Notes: generated by a model from the letters alone, not told the origin. DNA of 35,340 bases from Actinomycetota bacterium (GCA_030018275.1 JASEGB010000013.1:1-35340), one strand, 5' to 3'. Shown: positions 1 to 9,605, counted from the stretch's first letter. Numbers and translations are program-made.

Positions 1-98
1 CGCCTCTCGGCGACGCAGTTACATTCGGTTACAGGCTGGAGAGTACACCCGAAGAGGACTTTCACCTCTCTGACCATGTACGCTCACAGGCGCACTAG
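1..98 (+). CDS. C-terminal tail of an unrecognised ORF cut by the window edge
   Basis: Reading from base 3, an open frame runs from the left edge to a TAG at 96-98 and gives about 31 residues ending STPEEDFHLSDHVRSQAH. I do not recognise the family. Its stop overlaps, on the opposite strand, the stop that ends the relic transposase frame (95-97). The GC-richer composition differs from the AT-rich DNA that follows. It could be the end of a real gene or part of a mobile-element flank. Confidence 0.3.
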   Translation, partial: PLGDAVTFGYRLESTPEEDFHLSDHVRSQAH

Positions 99-485
99 TG
101 GTCGAGCTCGCTCGATTTCAAGGATGATTTCTTACTTTGATTGTAAATTTCCTCAAATTTTAATTTCTCGACCATGGGATTATTCTGAAATATTCTCGGA
201 TCTTCTCTAGCGCCTTTTCGCCTCTGATAACGTGCTCATAATAATTCCTCTGCCAAAAAGCTTTTTGCTTATAACCTTTTCTTTTCAATCTGATCGTGAT
301 TATGGATTTGAAAGCCTGGATAAATCGAGGCAAACTTTGGTTAGCATCATTAAGGATAAAAATAATATGGATTCTTTTTCTCCTATCAGCTTTTTCTTAA
401 GGTCAGTACATATAGTCACAAAATATGCGCTATTATTTCTATAATTGTAATTTTTTAACCTGAAATTTTTCCTGAATCTGATCAT
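95..485 (-). pseudogene. Decayed REP-associated (Y1/IS200-like) transposase, internally deleted and frameshifted
   Basis: The N-terminus read from the ATG at 485 contains RLKNYNYRNNSAYFVTICT, the characteristic start of RAYT/Y1 transposases. This frame ends at 300. Further along the same strand (about 262 down to 170) another frame reads FWQRNYYEHVIRGEKALEKI, the conserved C-terminal part of the same family. It then needs one more frame change, after which NNPMVEKLKFEE follows and ends at 95. The middle, which should carry the HxH metal motif (usually MPNHIH) and the catalytic tyrosine, is missing. The gene is therefore dead. RAYTs mobilise or maintain REP palindromes, and several palindromic repeat families occur in this window. 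A GC-rich hairpin lies just upstream of the relic. Confidence 0.75.
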
Positions 486-532
486 TTTTACATTTAATAT
501 TGAGGTGAGTCGCAAATCTAACTCTTATAAAG

Positions 533-592
533 AGCCGCTTGCAGAGCAAGTGTGAGCGACGGCGTCGCAAGCGCAATTCGAGCAGCTGCGGC
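533..592. repeat. GC-rich REP-like hairpin next to the transposase relic
   Basis: The arms CGCTTGC and GCAAGCG enclose a smaller GCGAC/GTCGC hairpin. It sits between the transposase relic and the end of nadB, as cognate REP hairpins often flank RAYT genes. It may also act as a nadB terminator, but no T-tract is visible. Confidence 0.35.
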
Positions 593-600
593 AAATTGAC

Positions 601-2190
601 TTAGATTTTTAAAACGATGTGCTTCTTCCAACCTGCATCATCTTTCTCGGGAAAATCCTCCCTGAAGTGTACTCCTCGACTCTCCTCGCGCATTAAAGCG
701 GATCTGCAAATGAGCTCAGCGACCATGATCATATTTTGTAGCTCAAATCCTTCCACCGAAGAAAATTCCATATTCAAAATATCCTTGAGGGAATCCATGA
801 TCTTGAGGGCTCTCTTCAAGCTGACCCCGGAGCGAGTAACACCCGCGTCTTCCATCATGGTCTTCTGAATCAAATTTCGGCATTCCTCAATCTTTACATC
901 CTTAGGTCTCCGGGAGTATGTGTAAGTCATCCTTATTCCGAGTAAATCTTCTTGAGAAATCTCGTTTACCTCTTCCTCTAGGATATCCATGATCCTCTTG
1001 CTGAAAACGAGCCCTTCCAAAAGGGAATTGCTGGCCAACCTGTTTGCCCCATGAACGCCATTGGCGGCAACCTCTCCACTGGCATAGAGACCGCAAAGGC
1101 TCGTCCTTCCATAGATGTCCGTTTTAACACCCCCGATCATGAAATGAGCGGCTGGAGAAACGGGGATGAGATCTGTGGACAAATCATATCCGCTCTCCTG
1201 GCATCTCTTCCAAATGGTGGGGAATCTCTCCTTAAGTTTCAAAGGGGGGATGTGAGTAGCATCTAAATAGACGCGATCGGTTTTGCAATCGTGCATCACC
1301 TTGACCATCTCCCGAACGACAACATTCCGCGGAGCGAGCTCGGCTTCGGGATGGACTTGTGCCATGAATCGATTCCCCTTGCAATCCCTGAGGTAAGCTC
1401 CCTCTCCCCTCAGAGCCTCCGTGATTAAAAAGCGAGGATTTTGTGCCTCATCCAAGACGGTGGGATGAAATTGGACGAACTCCATGTCCATTATCTCCGC
1501 GCCCGTCCGATAGGCCATGGCAATGCCATCGCCGGTCGAGATCGGCGGATTTGTGGTGACGCTATAAATCTGCCCGGCTCCACCCGTAGCCAGGATGACC
1601 GCCTTGGCAAGACAGATTGAAAATCTTCCAAGGGAGGGTTCAAAAATGATGGCACCAATACATCTTCCATCAAAGTCCAAAAGATCAACGACGAAAACAT
1701 GCTCTTTAATTTGCAAACCGGAACATAGCTTCGCCACCTTCACCAAAGTGCTTTCAATGGCACTTCCCGTGGCATCTCCGGCATGCAAAATTCGGGGCAG
1801 CGAATGCCCCCCTTCCCTCGTGAGCCTCATCTCCTCCCCAAAGCGGTCGAATTCGGCTCCCAAATGAATGAGATCGGTTATTCGCCCGGGTCCTTCAGTT
1901 ACCAGAATCTTCACCACTTGAGGATCGCAGAGACCATCTCCAGCCAAGATGGTGTCCTCAAAGTGGAGTTGGGGCGAATCGTGCTCACCCACAGCTGTTG
2001 CCACTCCGCCCTGCGCGTACCAGGTGGTTGACTCCTTGACCTCACTCTTGGTTAAGAGAAGTGTCTTGTACTTCCCACAGGCTCGAAGAGCGGCGGTAAG
2101 CCCCGCAATTCCACTGCCAATAACCAGAAGATCATAAATGGATTTCTCCAACTTGTCGGAATCGAAATTTACAAGATATCTCGGTATCAT
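601..2190 (-). CDS. nadB: L-aspartate oxidase (NadB)
   Basis: NadB is a cytoplasmic FAD enzyme that oxidises L-aspartate to iminoaspartate, the first step of de novo NAD synthesis; anaerobes use fumarate as acceptor. At 529 aa it is close to the usual length of about 540. The dinucleotide-binding motif VIGSGIAGLTAAL lies near residue 23, STTWYAQGGVATA follows, and GEVAANGVHGANRLASNS is the family signature in the FAD-binding region. The C-terminal helical domain with ESRGVHFREDFPE is present, so the gene is full length. The ATG at 2190 has a GGGG-rich ribosome site. nadA lies 147 bp upstream on the same strand, so the two make a quinolinate pathway unit. nadC, the usual third gene, is not in the window; the transposase relic lies where it might be expected. 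Confidence 0.96.
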   Translation of the reverse strand: MIPRYLVNFDSDKLEKSIYDLLVIGSGIAGLTAALRACGKYKTLLLTKSEVKESTTWYAQGGVATAVGEHDSPQLHFEDTILAGDGLCDPQVVKILVTEGPGRITDLIHLGAEFDRFGEEMRLTREGGHSLPRILHAGDATGSAIESTLVKVAKLCSGLQIKEHVFVVDLLDFDGRCIGAIIFEPSLGRFSICLAKAVILATGGAGQIYSVTTNPPISTGDGIAMAYRTGAEIMDMEFVQFHPTVLDEAQNPRFLITEALRGEGAYLRDCKGNRFMAQVHPEAELAPRNVVVREMVKVMHDCKTDRVYLDATHIPPLKLKERFPTIWKRCQESGYDLSTDLIPVSPAAHFMIGGVKTDIYGRTSLCGLYASGEVAANGVHGANRLASNSLLEGLVFSKRIMDILEEEVNEISQEDLLGIRMTYTYSRRPKDVKIEECRNLIQKTMMEDAGVTRSGVSLKRALKIMDSLKDILNMEFSSVEGFELQNMIMVAELICRSALMREESRGVHFREDFPEKDDAGWKKHIVLKI

Positions 2191-2264
2191 CTTAACCCCC
2201 GTCGACTGCCCTTGATTCTATCGACTATGTGTATTAACCGCAGACATTGGTTATACTCTTACAT

Positions 2265-2293
2265 GGTTCACTGTTCACAGTTCACGGTTCACC
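2265..2293. repeat. TTCAC tandem repeat between nadA and nadB
   Basis: Three to four imperfect copies of a 9-10 base unit (GTTCACTGTTCACAGTTCAC) lie in the 147-bp gap between the two nad genes. No function is apparent. Confidence 0.6.
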
Positions 2294-2337
2294 GTAATTA
2301 TATACTAGATTAAGCTCATATTCTTGTGGGACTGGTT

Positions 2338-3237
2338 TTAGCCTATTTCAATCATCCTATTAACTGCTCTTTCGGCTCGAACCCGAATCTCCTCGGGCAC
2401 GGTGATCCTAGTTTCGAGCGATTCCAAGCCGTGCAAAACCTTTTCTAAAGTTGTGAGTTTCATATCGGGACAGATGGCTTCCTGGGGAACATAGAATTTT
2501 TTCTCCGGATTCTCCTTGGATAACCGATAAACCATGCCCGCTTCGGTGCCGACGATTATCTCTTTTGCCTCGACATTTCTCGCGTATCTGATCATTCCCG
2601 ATGTGCCGTAAATGCCGTCCGCGAAGGCTAAAACTTCGGGGCGACACTCCGGATGAGCCATGAATTTCGCCCCCGGATGCCCTTCCTTTAACTCAAGTAT
2701 CTGCTCCGCAGTGATATTATCGTGGATGGGACAACAGCCATCCCAAAGAATGATCTCCTTCCCGCTTTTCGAAGCCACATATTTTCCAAGGTTCTTATCG
2801 GGAACGAAGATTATTTGCGACTCTTTAAGGGATTCGACAACCTGCACGGCATTGGCAGACGTGCAACAAACATCGCTCTCCGCTTTAACCGCCGCTGAGG
2901 AATTAACGTAGCAAACCACCGCCGCTTGAGGATACTCCCTTCTCTTTTTCCTCAATGCCTCTGGAGTTATGGTATCGGCGAGAGGACAGCCCGCATTTGC
3001 ATCTGGAAGCAGCACCGTCTTGTCTGGACTGAGGATATAAGCGGTCTCAGCCATGAAGTGAACACCACAAAAGACGATCACATCGGCATCGGTCTGTGCA
3101 GCTTGGCGGGAAAGACCGAGGGAATCGCCGACAAAATCGGCGATATCTTGAATCTCCCCCACCTGGTAATTGTGGGCGAGAATGACCGCGTTTCTTTCTC
3201 TCTTTAATTCGAATATCCTCTCGATCAACTCTCTCAT
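2338..3237 (-). CDS. nadA: Quinolinate synthase A (NadA)
   Basis: NadA is a [4Fe-4S] enzyme that condenses iminoaspartate with dihydroxyacetone phosphate to form quinolinate. The protein is 299 aa from the chosen start, normal for the family. The N-terminal AHNYQVGEIQDIADFVGDS is typical. Three cluster cysteines are visible in the contexts SDVCCTSANA, DGCCPIHDN and EAICPDMK. I chose the ATG at 3237 because AGGAAGGG lies just upstream; the longer frame to 3270 has no such site and runs toward a palindromic repeat. It is transcribed with nadB directly downstream. Confidence 0.96.
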   Translation of the reverse strand: MRELIERIFELKRERNAVILAHNYQVGEIQDIADFVGDSLGLSRQAAQTDADVIVFCGVHFMAETAYILSPDKTVLLPDANAGCPLADTITPEALRKKRREYPQAAVVCYVNSSAAVKAESDVCCTSANAVQVVESLKESQIIFVPDKNLGKYVASKSGKEIILWDGCCPIHDNITAEQILELKEGHPGAKFMAHPECRPEVLAFADGIYGTSGMIRYARNVEAKEIIVGTEAGMVYRLSKENPEKKFYVPQEAICPDMKLTTLEKVLHGLESLETRITVPEEIRVRAERAVNRMIEIG

Positions 3238-3267
3238 TAAATCCCTTCCTGAATATAATTCGCTGTA

Positions 3268-3356
3268 CAAACAGGTCTTTAGACCTGTTATCCAACTAAG
3301 TTATCCAACTAACAGACCTAAAGGCCGTGCCTGCCGGCAGGCAGGTCTGTTTCTAC
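3268..3356. repeat. Dispersed palindromic repeat, family 1 (AACAGGTCTTTAGACCTGTT type)
   Basis: The inverted repeat AAACAGGTCTTTAGACCTGTT is followed by AACAGACCTAAAGG, a GC-rich palindrome (CCTGCCGGCAGG) and GGTCTGTTTCTA. Related copies lie at 19320-19392, 21240-21290 and 22400-22447. The central part varies between copies while the outer GGTCT/AGACC arms are kept, as in REP/MITE-like elements. This copy lies between folK and nadA. Confidence 0.75.
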
Positions 3357-3428
3357 TTTTAAAGATATCTCTCGGAAATTTGAAGATCCTTTCAAAAAGG
3401 AGAGTGGATTAGGAAAATGATATCACCG

Positions 3429-3920
3429 TTATTCTAAATTTCCAATCCTTATCGCATTAAAAGGGGCGGATAAAGAATCGAGGCAACTACTCACGGGTAG
3501 TCCCGATGGAAATTTGGCATCCGGTGCGATCTCTAAAAGGGGCATGAGCATGAATGCACGCTGGCACATTAGAGGATGTGGGATAACGAGTTCTTTCCCC
3601 TTGATCTCCTGAGAGCCATAAAGGAGGATATCGATATCTATCGTCCGAGGACCCCACTTAATCTTCCGTTTCCTCTTCAGAAATTCCTCCACAAACTGGC
3701 ATGCCCGTAAGAGTTCCATCGGGGAGAGGATGGTCTCGACCTCAATGGCAATATTATAGAACTTCCGCTGAGATACATACCCCTCCGGTTCAGCTTCATA
3801 AATTCCGGAGATATTCCGAATTTCTACATCTTTGTGATTTTTGAGGATCTTAATGGCGGCTCTGAGGTACGCCCTTCGATCACCAATATTTGATCCCAAA
3901 CTCAGGTACGCCTTCGGCAT
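3429..3920 (-). CDS. folK: HPPK, 2-amino-4-hydroxy-6-hydroxymethyldihydropteridine pyrophosphokinase (FolK)
   Basis: FolK transfers pyrophosphate from ATP to 6-hydroxymethyl-7,8-dihydropterin, the step before dihydropteroate synthase. The protein is 163 aa, the usual length. It begins with AYLSLGSNIGDR and carries the signature KIKWGPRTIDIDILLYG with the paired catalytic aspartates, then IPHPLMCQRAFMLMPL. It lies 53 bp downstream of folP on the same strand. In many related clusters folB sits between folP and folK; here there is no room for it. Confidence 0.96.
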   Translation of the reverse strand: MPKAYLSLGSNIGDRRAYLRAAIKILKNHKDVEIRNISGIYEAEPEGYVSQRKFYNIAIEVETILSPMELLRACQFVEEFLKRKRKIKWGPRTIDIDILLYGSQEIKGKELVIPHPLMCQRAFMLMPLLEIAPDAKFPSGLPVSSCLDSLSAPFNAIRIGNLE

Positions 3921-3973
3921 AAGACCACTTCACTTTCAGTCGATAGTCTCTTAGCCGGACTCCGCACTCCCAA

Positions 3974-5173
3974 CTACAGACTTATCATGGCATCGGTCAT
4001 CCTGACCACCCTGACCATATCTTTCACATCGTGAACCCGCACGATATTTGCTCCTTGAGCAATTGCATAAGCGACTGTGGCTGCAGTGCCTTCCAACCTT
4101 TCTTCCACTGGCAAATCCAACGTAAAACCGATGAAGGATTTGCGAGAGGTACCTATTAAAATGGGATAACCAAGGCTTTTAAGCTCAGGTAATCTACGCA
4201 TGATCTCCAAATTGTGCTCCCGGGTTTTTCCAAATCCTATTCCGGGATCTACAATGATATTCTCCTTTGGAATCCCGGCCTTTATGGCAATTTGTGCTCT
4301 TTCTCTCAAGAAGGAGATTATCTCACCCATCACGCACTTATACTGTGGATTTATCTGCATATCTCGCGGTGTGCCCCGCATATGCATGATCACGACGGGG
4401 GTACATCTCTCAGCCACCAATTTGACCATAGCTTCATCGGCTCGAAGTCCACTGATGTCGTTCACAATGGAAGCCCCCGCATCTAAAGCTCGACGAGCGA
4501 CCTCGCATTTATAGGTATCTATGGATATGGGTTTATCTATTTGAGAGGCAAGCAACTCGATCACGGGGATGACCCTTTCAAGCTCTTGATCCAAACTTAC
4601 CGGCTCCGCACCAGGACGGGTAGATTCCCCGCCCACATCGATGATATCCGCTCCCTCCTCGACCATTCTTAAGCCATGTTCAACCGCCTTATCCAACCGG
4701 CAAAATTTGCCTCCATCCGAAAAGGAATCTGGTGTAACGTTCAATACACCCATAATGTAGGTACGTTGCGAAAGGTCAAGGACATATCCACCGGCTTTTA
4801 AGGTATGATATGGCGATCGAAAATTTAGGAGGACTTCTTCAATTTCAGAGGCAATTTTTGAAAGCTCAAAGGGTTGCTCGGTGAGCTTTTCGCAAACCTC
4901 CTTAAACTGCTTCAATGTCCCCATGAGGATGATGTCGCTTTTCTCCGCTTTAAGATCATATACACCTCGGGAGATGGCGGCATCTCCACCCCGGGAAAGC
5001 ATCTCCTGTTTGATGATATTGGCCGCTCTTACATCCATGTCCTCGAGCTTCACCAGTTGGTGAATGGCCTTTGGGCTCATGATCTCGATGCCTTTGGGAT
5101 CGACGCCAATCTTCCTGAACTCCTCTTTTATCTGGGCAATATCCTTGATCGAAAGTATCCTTGCATTACTCAT
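3974..5173 (-). CDS. folP: Dihydropteroate synthase with N-terminal extension (FolP)
   Basis: FolP joins hydroxymethyldihydropterin pyrophosphate and p-aminobenzoate to form dihydropteroate. The protein is 399 aa from the ATG at 5173, longer than the roughly 280-aa E. coli enzyme. Residues 1 to about 135 form an extra N-terminal domain seen in some clostridial and archaeal homologues. The TIM-barrel part shows MGVLNVTPDSFSDGG, GGESTRPGA, IDTYK, SIVNDISGL and DPGIGFGKTREHN, all substrate-binding signatures. The GTG 12 bases upstream is a weaker start choice. Flanked by folE and folK; the pabB and pabC genes that supply its second substrate lie about 27 kb away in this window. Confidence 0.95.
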   Translation of the reverse strand: MSNARILSIKDIAQIKEEFRKIGVDPKGIEIMSPKAIHQLVKLEDMDVRAANIIKQEMLSRGGDAAISRGVYDLKAEKSDIILMGTLKQFKEVCEKLTEQPFELSKIASEIEEVLLNFRSPYHTLKAGGYVLDLSQRTYIMGVLNVTPDSFSDGGKFCRLDKAVEHGLRMVEEGADIIDVGGESTRPGAEPVSLDQELERVIPVIELLASQIDKPISIDTYKCEVARRALDAGASIVNDISGLRADEAMVKLVAERCTPVVIMHMRGTPRDMQINPQYKCVMGEIISFLRERAQIAIKAGIPKENIIVDPGIGFGKTREHNLEIMRRLPELKSLGYPILIGTSRKSFIGFTLDLPVEERLEGTAATVAYAIAQGANIVRVHDVKDMVRVVRMTDAMISL

Positions 5174-5226
5174 ATTTTTGACCACCGCTTAAATAGGGAT
5201 AAGGGATGAGTCTAGAGTCAAATTTC

Positions 5227-5264
5227 TTTCTCCCTCTAGACTTCTCCCTCTAGACTTCTCCCTA
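5227..5264. repeat. 14-bp tandem repeat between folE and folP
   Basis: About 2.7 copies of CTTCTCCCTCTAGA lie in the 98-bp gap between folE and folP. No hairpin or protein-coding role is seen. Confidence 0.7.
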
Positions 5265-5271
5265 GCTTCAT

Positions 5272-5832
5272 TTAGCTTTTAATAAGGGATAGTGCTTCGG
5301 CGCGGGAAGCTTCATTGGTGCGGAAAATGCCTCGCACAGCTGAAGTGACGGTCAGAGAACCGGGTTTACGTACTCCCCTCATGCTCATGCAGAGATGCTC
5401 AGCTTCTACAATTACGAGAACACCTAAAGGATTTAAAGCCGAGACCAAGGCATCGGCGATGGAAGTCGTGAGGCGCTCTTGGAGCTGGGGTCTTTTGGCC
5501 AATACCTCTACGACCCTGGCTAGCTTACTGATTCCAGTGATCCTCCTGCTCCCTCCAGGGATGTAAGCAACATGTGCTTTGCCTACGAAGGGTATGAGGT
5601 GATGTTCGCAGACTGAATAAAGAGGAATGTCCTTAACTAGGACTATTTCATCGTGATTCTCGGCAAGAGTTATTTGAATGACTCCCTTTGGATCCTGGGT
5701 CAAACCAGCGAATATCTCTTCATACATACTGGCTACTCTAGCTGGAGTATCCTTAAGCCCTGGTCTATTTAGATCCTCGCCAATTCCCTCTAAAATTAAG
5801 CGGACTCCCTGCTCAATCTTTTTTCTATCCAT
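5272..5832 (-). CDS. folE: GTP cyclohydrolase I (FolE)
   Basis: FolE converts GTP to 7,8-dihydroneopterin triphosphate, the entry into folate synthesis. At 186 aa it is of normal size for the homodecameric type I enzyme. Zinc ligands are visible in [11 protein letters not shown] and in [16 protein letters not shown]. The ATG at 5832 is preceded by AGGAG with 6-base spacing. It is the first folate gene of the minus-strand run folE-folP-folK. Confidence 0.97.
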   Translation of the reverse strand: MDRKKIEQGVRLILEGIGEDLNRPGLKDTPARVASMYEEIFAGLTQDPKGVIQITLAENHDEIVLVKDIPLYSVCEHHLIPFVGKAHVAYIPGGSRRITGISKLARVVEVLAKRPQLQERLTTSIADALVSALNPLGVLVIVEAEHLCMSMRGVRKPGSLTVTSAVRGIFRTNEASRAEALSLIKS

Positions 5833-5964
5833 TTGAAACTCCTGGTATAATGATTACACAGATTTTATTGCATCCTGATCTTTATAGGATGTCTATTCAA
5901 CACTTTTGATTCGCTCACAGGTCACCCGTATGGGCGACTTTCGACATTTAGCTCTTTTTTCCTC

Positions 5965-6003
5965 TAAAAAATAAAAACCACCTCACCTGCTTGGAGGTGA
6001 GAT
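5965..6003 (-). terminator. Rho-independent terminator after ftsH
   Basis: On the minus strand, CTCACCT and AGGTGAG form a short-loop stem that is followed by GTGGTTTTTATTTTTT. It begins 15 bases after the ftsH stop and separates ftsH from folE. Confidence 0.75.
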
Positions 6004-6018
6004 GGCGAAAAGCACCCA

Positions 6019-7929
6019 TTAACTCTCAACGGGTCTTAGTTTACCAGGTACCTTTTTTAAGCCGGATTCCCTCCGCTCCGCCCTGACGCTTTCCGATTTC
6101 TGTTCTTCAGCAGTTTGCTCCATTTGGGGAACGGGTTCTTCAACACCCTCAAGGAGTCTAACTAGCTCCTCCTTCTCAAGAGTCTCCCTCTCTATGAGCG
6201 TGTTAGCGATTTTATCGAGCTTTTCGCAATTCTCTTGGAGTATCGTTCTAGCCTTAGTCCAAGCTTCGTCCACGATACGTTTGATTTCCTTATCAATTTC
6301 GTAGGCGACTTCCTGGCTATAATCGGGATGGGATGCGAAATCCCTACCCAAAAAGACCTGATCCTGCTTTTGACCAAGGGTCAATGGACCGAGTTTTTGA
6401 CTCATACCGTACTCGCAGATCATCTGCCGAGCAATTTTGGTGGTTTTCTCCAAATCGTCTTGAGCACCCGTGGTTATATCTTGGAAGATAATCTCTTCGG
6501 CAACGCGCCCGCCCAACAGCATTGCCAGCTCATCGGTGAGCTCCGATTTGGTAACCAAATATCTATCCTCCGTGGGCAGAGTCAAAGTATACCCCAACGC
6601 TCTTCCACGTGGGATTATGGAGATTTTATGGACGGGGTCCGTATTCGGCAAGATGTGTGCCACCAGAGCATGTCCGGCTTCATGATAGGCTATTATCTCT
6701 TTCTCTTTATCACTAATTAGCTTCGTTCTCCGTTCAGGTCCAGCAATCACCCTGTCTATAGACTCTTCGAGTTCCTCCATATCTATATATTTCTTGCCAT
6801 GGCGTGCAGCGAGAAGTGCCGCTTCGTTCACCAGGTTAGCCAGATCCGCTCCGGTAAATCCAGGGGTTCGTCTAGCTAAAACTTCGAGATCGACATCCTT
6901 TGAAAGAGGCTTATCCCTGGTATGGACCTTGAGTATCCCTACTCTACCCTTAAGATCGGGACGATCGACCACGACCTGGCGATCGAACCTACCTGGTCTT
7001 AACAGAGCCGGATCCAGGATGTCGGGACGGTTTGTTGCGGCGATGAGTATCACGTTATCTCTGATATCAAAACCATCCATCTCCACAAGGAGCTGATTAA
7101 GGGTCTGTTCACGTTCATCATGACCTCCGCCGAGACCAGCTCCTCGATGGCGTCCCACGGCGTCTATTTCATCCAAGAAGACGATGCAGGGAGCACTGGT
7201 CTTTGCTTGATTAAAGAGATCCCGCACTCTGGATGCGCCCACGCCGACGAACATCTCAACGAAATCGGAGCCGCTGATGCTGAAGAAGGGAACGCCAGCT
7301 TCACCGGCAATCGCGCGAGCCAGGAGCGTCTTGCCTGCACCGGGCGGTCCATATAGGAGCACTCCCTTGGGTATTTTAGCCCCTAGTGCTCGAAACTTTC
7401 CGGGATTGGCCAAGAATTCCTTTATCTCTTGAAGTTCCTCCACCGCTTCATCAAGCCCGGCGACGTCATTGAAGGTTACCTTGGGCATATCCTTGGTCAT
7501 CATCTTCGCCCGAGCCTTGCCAAAGGACATAACCTTGCTTCCCCCACCCTGCATCTGCTGGAGCATGAATACCCAGATGGCGAGGATTAAGATGAAGGGA
7601 AGAAGATTGGAAAGAATCAGCCACCATACAGTCTCTTTTTGGGGATCAACCTGAGTTGAAACTTTGTGCTTGAGCAATACCTCTGAGATGTTGTAGCTTT
7701 CAGGGTAGGAGACCTCAAATTGAGTGCCGTTCTGTAACTTTCCTTTGATTATATGATCCTTGTCTAAGATTTTTACTTCCTTTACCTTACCCGCTTCAAC
7801 CTGAGCGATGAACTTATTCAGAGTCAATTTCTGAGTGGGCTTCTGATTGAAGAGGTAACTTTGGGCTAGGAACAGAATGAGAATTACAATCAGGAAGTAA
7901 AAAGCTGCGCTCTTGAAAAACCTCTTCAA
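6019..7929 (-). CDS. ftsH: ATP-dependent zinc metalloprotease FtsH
   Basis: FtsH is a hexameric membrane-bound AAA protease that degrades misfolded membrane proteins and regulators. The protein is 636 aa, full length. Transmembrane segments lie at about 8-24 and 105-122 with an extracytoplasmic domain between them. Walker A GPPGAGKT is at 194-201, Walker B IVFLDEID near 249-256, the second-region-of-homology RPGRFDR at 311-317 and the zinc-site HEAGH at 416-420; the third ligand lies in [12 protein letters not shown]. The start is TTG at 7929, 7 bases after a perfect AAGGAGG, and no ATG fits better. tilS lies upstream, as in many Gram-positives, but the usual hpt between them is absent. Confidence 0.97.
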   Translation of the reverse strand: MKRFFKSAAFYFLIVILILFLAQSYLFNQKPTQKLTLNKFIAQVEAGKVKEVKILDKDHIIKGKLQNGTQFEVSYPESYNISEVLLKHKVSTQVDPQKETVWWLILSNLLPFILILAIWVFMLQQMQGGGSKVMSFGKARAKMMTKDMPKVTFNDVAGLDEAVEELQEIKEFLANPGKFRALGAKIPKGVLLYGPPGAGKTLLARAIAGEAGVPFFSISGSDFVEMFVGVGASRVRDLFNQAKTSAPCIVFLDEIDAVGRHRGAGLGGGHDEREQTLNQLLVEMDGFDIRDNVILIAATNRPDILDPALLRPGRFDRQVVVDRPDLKGRVGILKVHTRDKPLSKDVDLEVLARRTPGFTGADLANLVNEAALLAARHGKKYIDMEELEESIDRVIAGPERRTKLISDKEKEIIAYHEAGHALVAHILPNTDPVHKISIIPRGRALGYTLTLPTEDRYLVTKSELTDELAMLLGGRVAEEIIFQDITTGAQDDLEKTTKIARQMICEYGMSQKLGPLTLGQKQDQVFLGRDFASHPDYSQEVAYEIDKEIKRIVDEAWTKARTILQENCEKLDKIANTLIERETLEKEELVRLLEGVEEPVPQMEQTAEEQKSESVRAERRESGLKKVPGKLRPVES

Positions 7930-8014
7930 AATGAAACCTCCTTAATAATTTCGCGTAATAATCGTAACATAATTTAAATTCATTAGCAATTTAACCAGGG
8001 AATAGTGTTGTAAA

Positions 8015-9424
8015 TTATTCTAAGTCTTCAACTTCTAGCTTTAAGATCGTCTTAGTGCCCCTGTTAACTTTAGCCCTATCATCAATTCTATACCCGATCA
8101 CCCAAAGGATGTGGTCTTTCCCTTGAAGGATGGGAATCCTATCCCTGAGTCTGCGTGGAACCTTCTCATCCACGAAGAAATCTTGCAATTTCTTTTCGCC
8201 CTCCATACCCAAGGGTCTAAAACTATCACCCGGTATTCGAGTGCGCAAGATGAGAGGGGGTTTAAGTTTGTCGGCATCGAGATAAGCCTTTTTGTCCTCC
8301 TTCAGAATTATTTCACCCTTTGCATCCTTAAATTCAGCCCTTATTCGGATTCCCAGGCTGGGGATATCAATTACGCCCGGAATGTTCAGCAAAACTCTTG
8401 GGACCTTGGGGACTTTCAACTTCTCCTTGAGAGTTATGATGAGTGCATCGTATTCGCTCAAGGCGACGAGCCTCCCTGGGAGATCCATTTGCAGATGTGG
8501 CAACTTCCCGGAGACGTATCCCAATATCCCCTCCAAATGTTTGAATTCTATACCCCGCAAATTTCCCTTCACCAACTGTATTCCTCTCCGAAGCACTCTT
8601 CGCTGAATGGCCAAGGGCAACTTCTGAATCCTCTTACAGGACAATTTCACTAAATCCTTCTCAATCACCGCGACCTCATTGAACTTTTCTTCGGCTATCT
8701 CATCGAGGAGGTCTTGTTCCTCACTTAAAATCTCCATGGTTTTAAGGATAACCCCTTTAAAATTTGGATTATACCGCTCCAGAGCCGGAATGAGCTGATG
8801 GCGAACCTTATTCCGCAAATAAGAGGTATCGAGATTCGATAGGTCCAGTCGAAATTCTATCCCCTTTTCTCCGCAATATTCCTGAATTTCGTCTCGGGTT
8901 GATTCAATCAAGGGACGAATGTATTCACCCCTCACCGGAAGCATCCCCCTTAGGCCTTCCTGTCCCGATCCCCGTAGGAGCCTCATGAGAAAGGTCTCAA
9001 CCTGGTCATCGGCATGGTGTCCAAGGGCAATCCTATTGGCTTTTATCTCTCGACCGACCTTTTCCAGCAATCTATATCTGACCTCACGAGCTGCCTCCTC
9101 GGGGGAAAGACGCTCTTTTCTCATATATGCTGGTACGTCAAAGGAGAGAATGGTAGAGGGACATTCCAGCCTTTCAGCCAATTTTTGGACGAAAAGGGCA
9201 TCCTCTTCTGATTCTTTGCGCATCATGTGGTTTAGATGGAATACATGAAGCTTCAATCCCAGTTCACCGCACAGAGCAGTTAGAATGTAGAGCAAGGCAA
9301 CGGAGTCCGGTCCACCGGAGACGGCCACCAGAACCCTATCACCGCTCTTAAGCATATCGTATTTTTCGATGGTCGCCAGCACCTTTCGTTCCAAAGGATG
9401 CCTTTCATCCGAAAGAGTTTTCAT
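8015..9424 (-). CDS. tilS: tRNA(Ile)-lysidine synthase (TilS)
   Basis: TilS adds lysine to C34 of the minor tRNA-Ile (CAU anticodon), which switches its decoding to AUA. At 469 aa it matches the long form. The PP-loop ATPase motif VAVSGGPDSVAL lies near residue 33, followed by HLNHMMRKESEEDA and ALGHHADDQVETFLMRLLRGSG. The C-terminal substrate-binding domain includes GDSFRPLGMEGEKKLQDFFVDEKVPR. The ATG at 9424 has GAGG 7 bases upstream. ftsH is next downstream. Confidence 0.96.
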   Translation of the reverse strand: MKTLSDERHPLERKVLATIEKYDMLKSGDRVLVAVSGGPDSVALLYILTALCGELGLKLHVFHLNHMMRKESEEDALFVQKLAERLECPSTILSFDVPAYMRKERLSPEEAAREVRYRLLEKVGREIKANRIALGHHADDQVETFLMRLLRGSGQEGLRGMLPVRGEYIRPLIESTRDEIQEYCGEKGIEFRLDLSNLDTSYLRNKVRHQLIPALERYNPNFKGVILKTMEILSEEQDLLDEIAEEKFNEVAVIEKDLVKLSCKRIQKLPLAIQRRVLRRGIQLVKGNLRGIEFKHLEGILGYVSGKLPHLQMDLPGRLVALSEYDALIITLKEKLKVPKVPRVLLNIPGVIDIPSLGIRIRAEFKDAKGEIILKEDKKAYLDADKLKPPLILRTRIPGDSFRPLGMEGEKKLQDFFVDEKVPRRLRDRIPILQGKDHILWVIGYRIDDRAKVNRGTKTILKLEVEDLE

Positions 9425-9439
9425 GAAAACACCTCATTA

Positions 9440-9605
9440 TATGAGTTTCATAAATTCAAAATTTAAAATCCAAGATGAAAAATGACAACGTAAAATCCAA
9501 AAACCGGAGTCTGACTCCAAGGTCTTATAATTTTTGACTTTGGACTTAAAATGATTTTGGATTTTGATCTGTAATTCTGATTTTTGATTTTTGAGTATTT
9601 CCAAT
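9440..9605. repeat. AT-rich imperfect inverted repeat between the amidase gene and tilS
   Basis: This gap holds low-complexity AT-rich DNA with AAAATCCAAAA (near 9491) facing TTTTGGATTTT (near 9551), plus a short GGAGTCTGACTCC hairpin. It looks like a small non-coding dispersed element. I see no gene or clear promoter in it. Confidence 0.45.

Noticed and set aside
232-444. 70-codon plus-strand frame near the left edge
   Set aside because: It is antisense to the transposase relic, which is supported by family motifs.
3238-3270. Longer start for nadA
   Set aside because: The ATG at 3237 has AGGAAGGG just upstream, and the extension runs toward a repeat.
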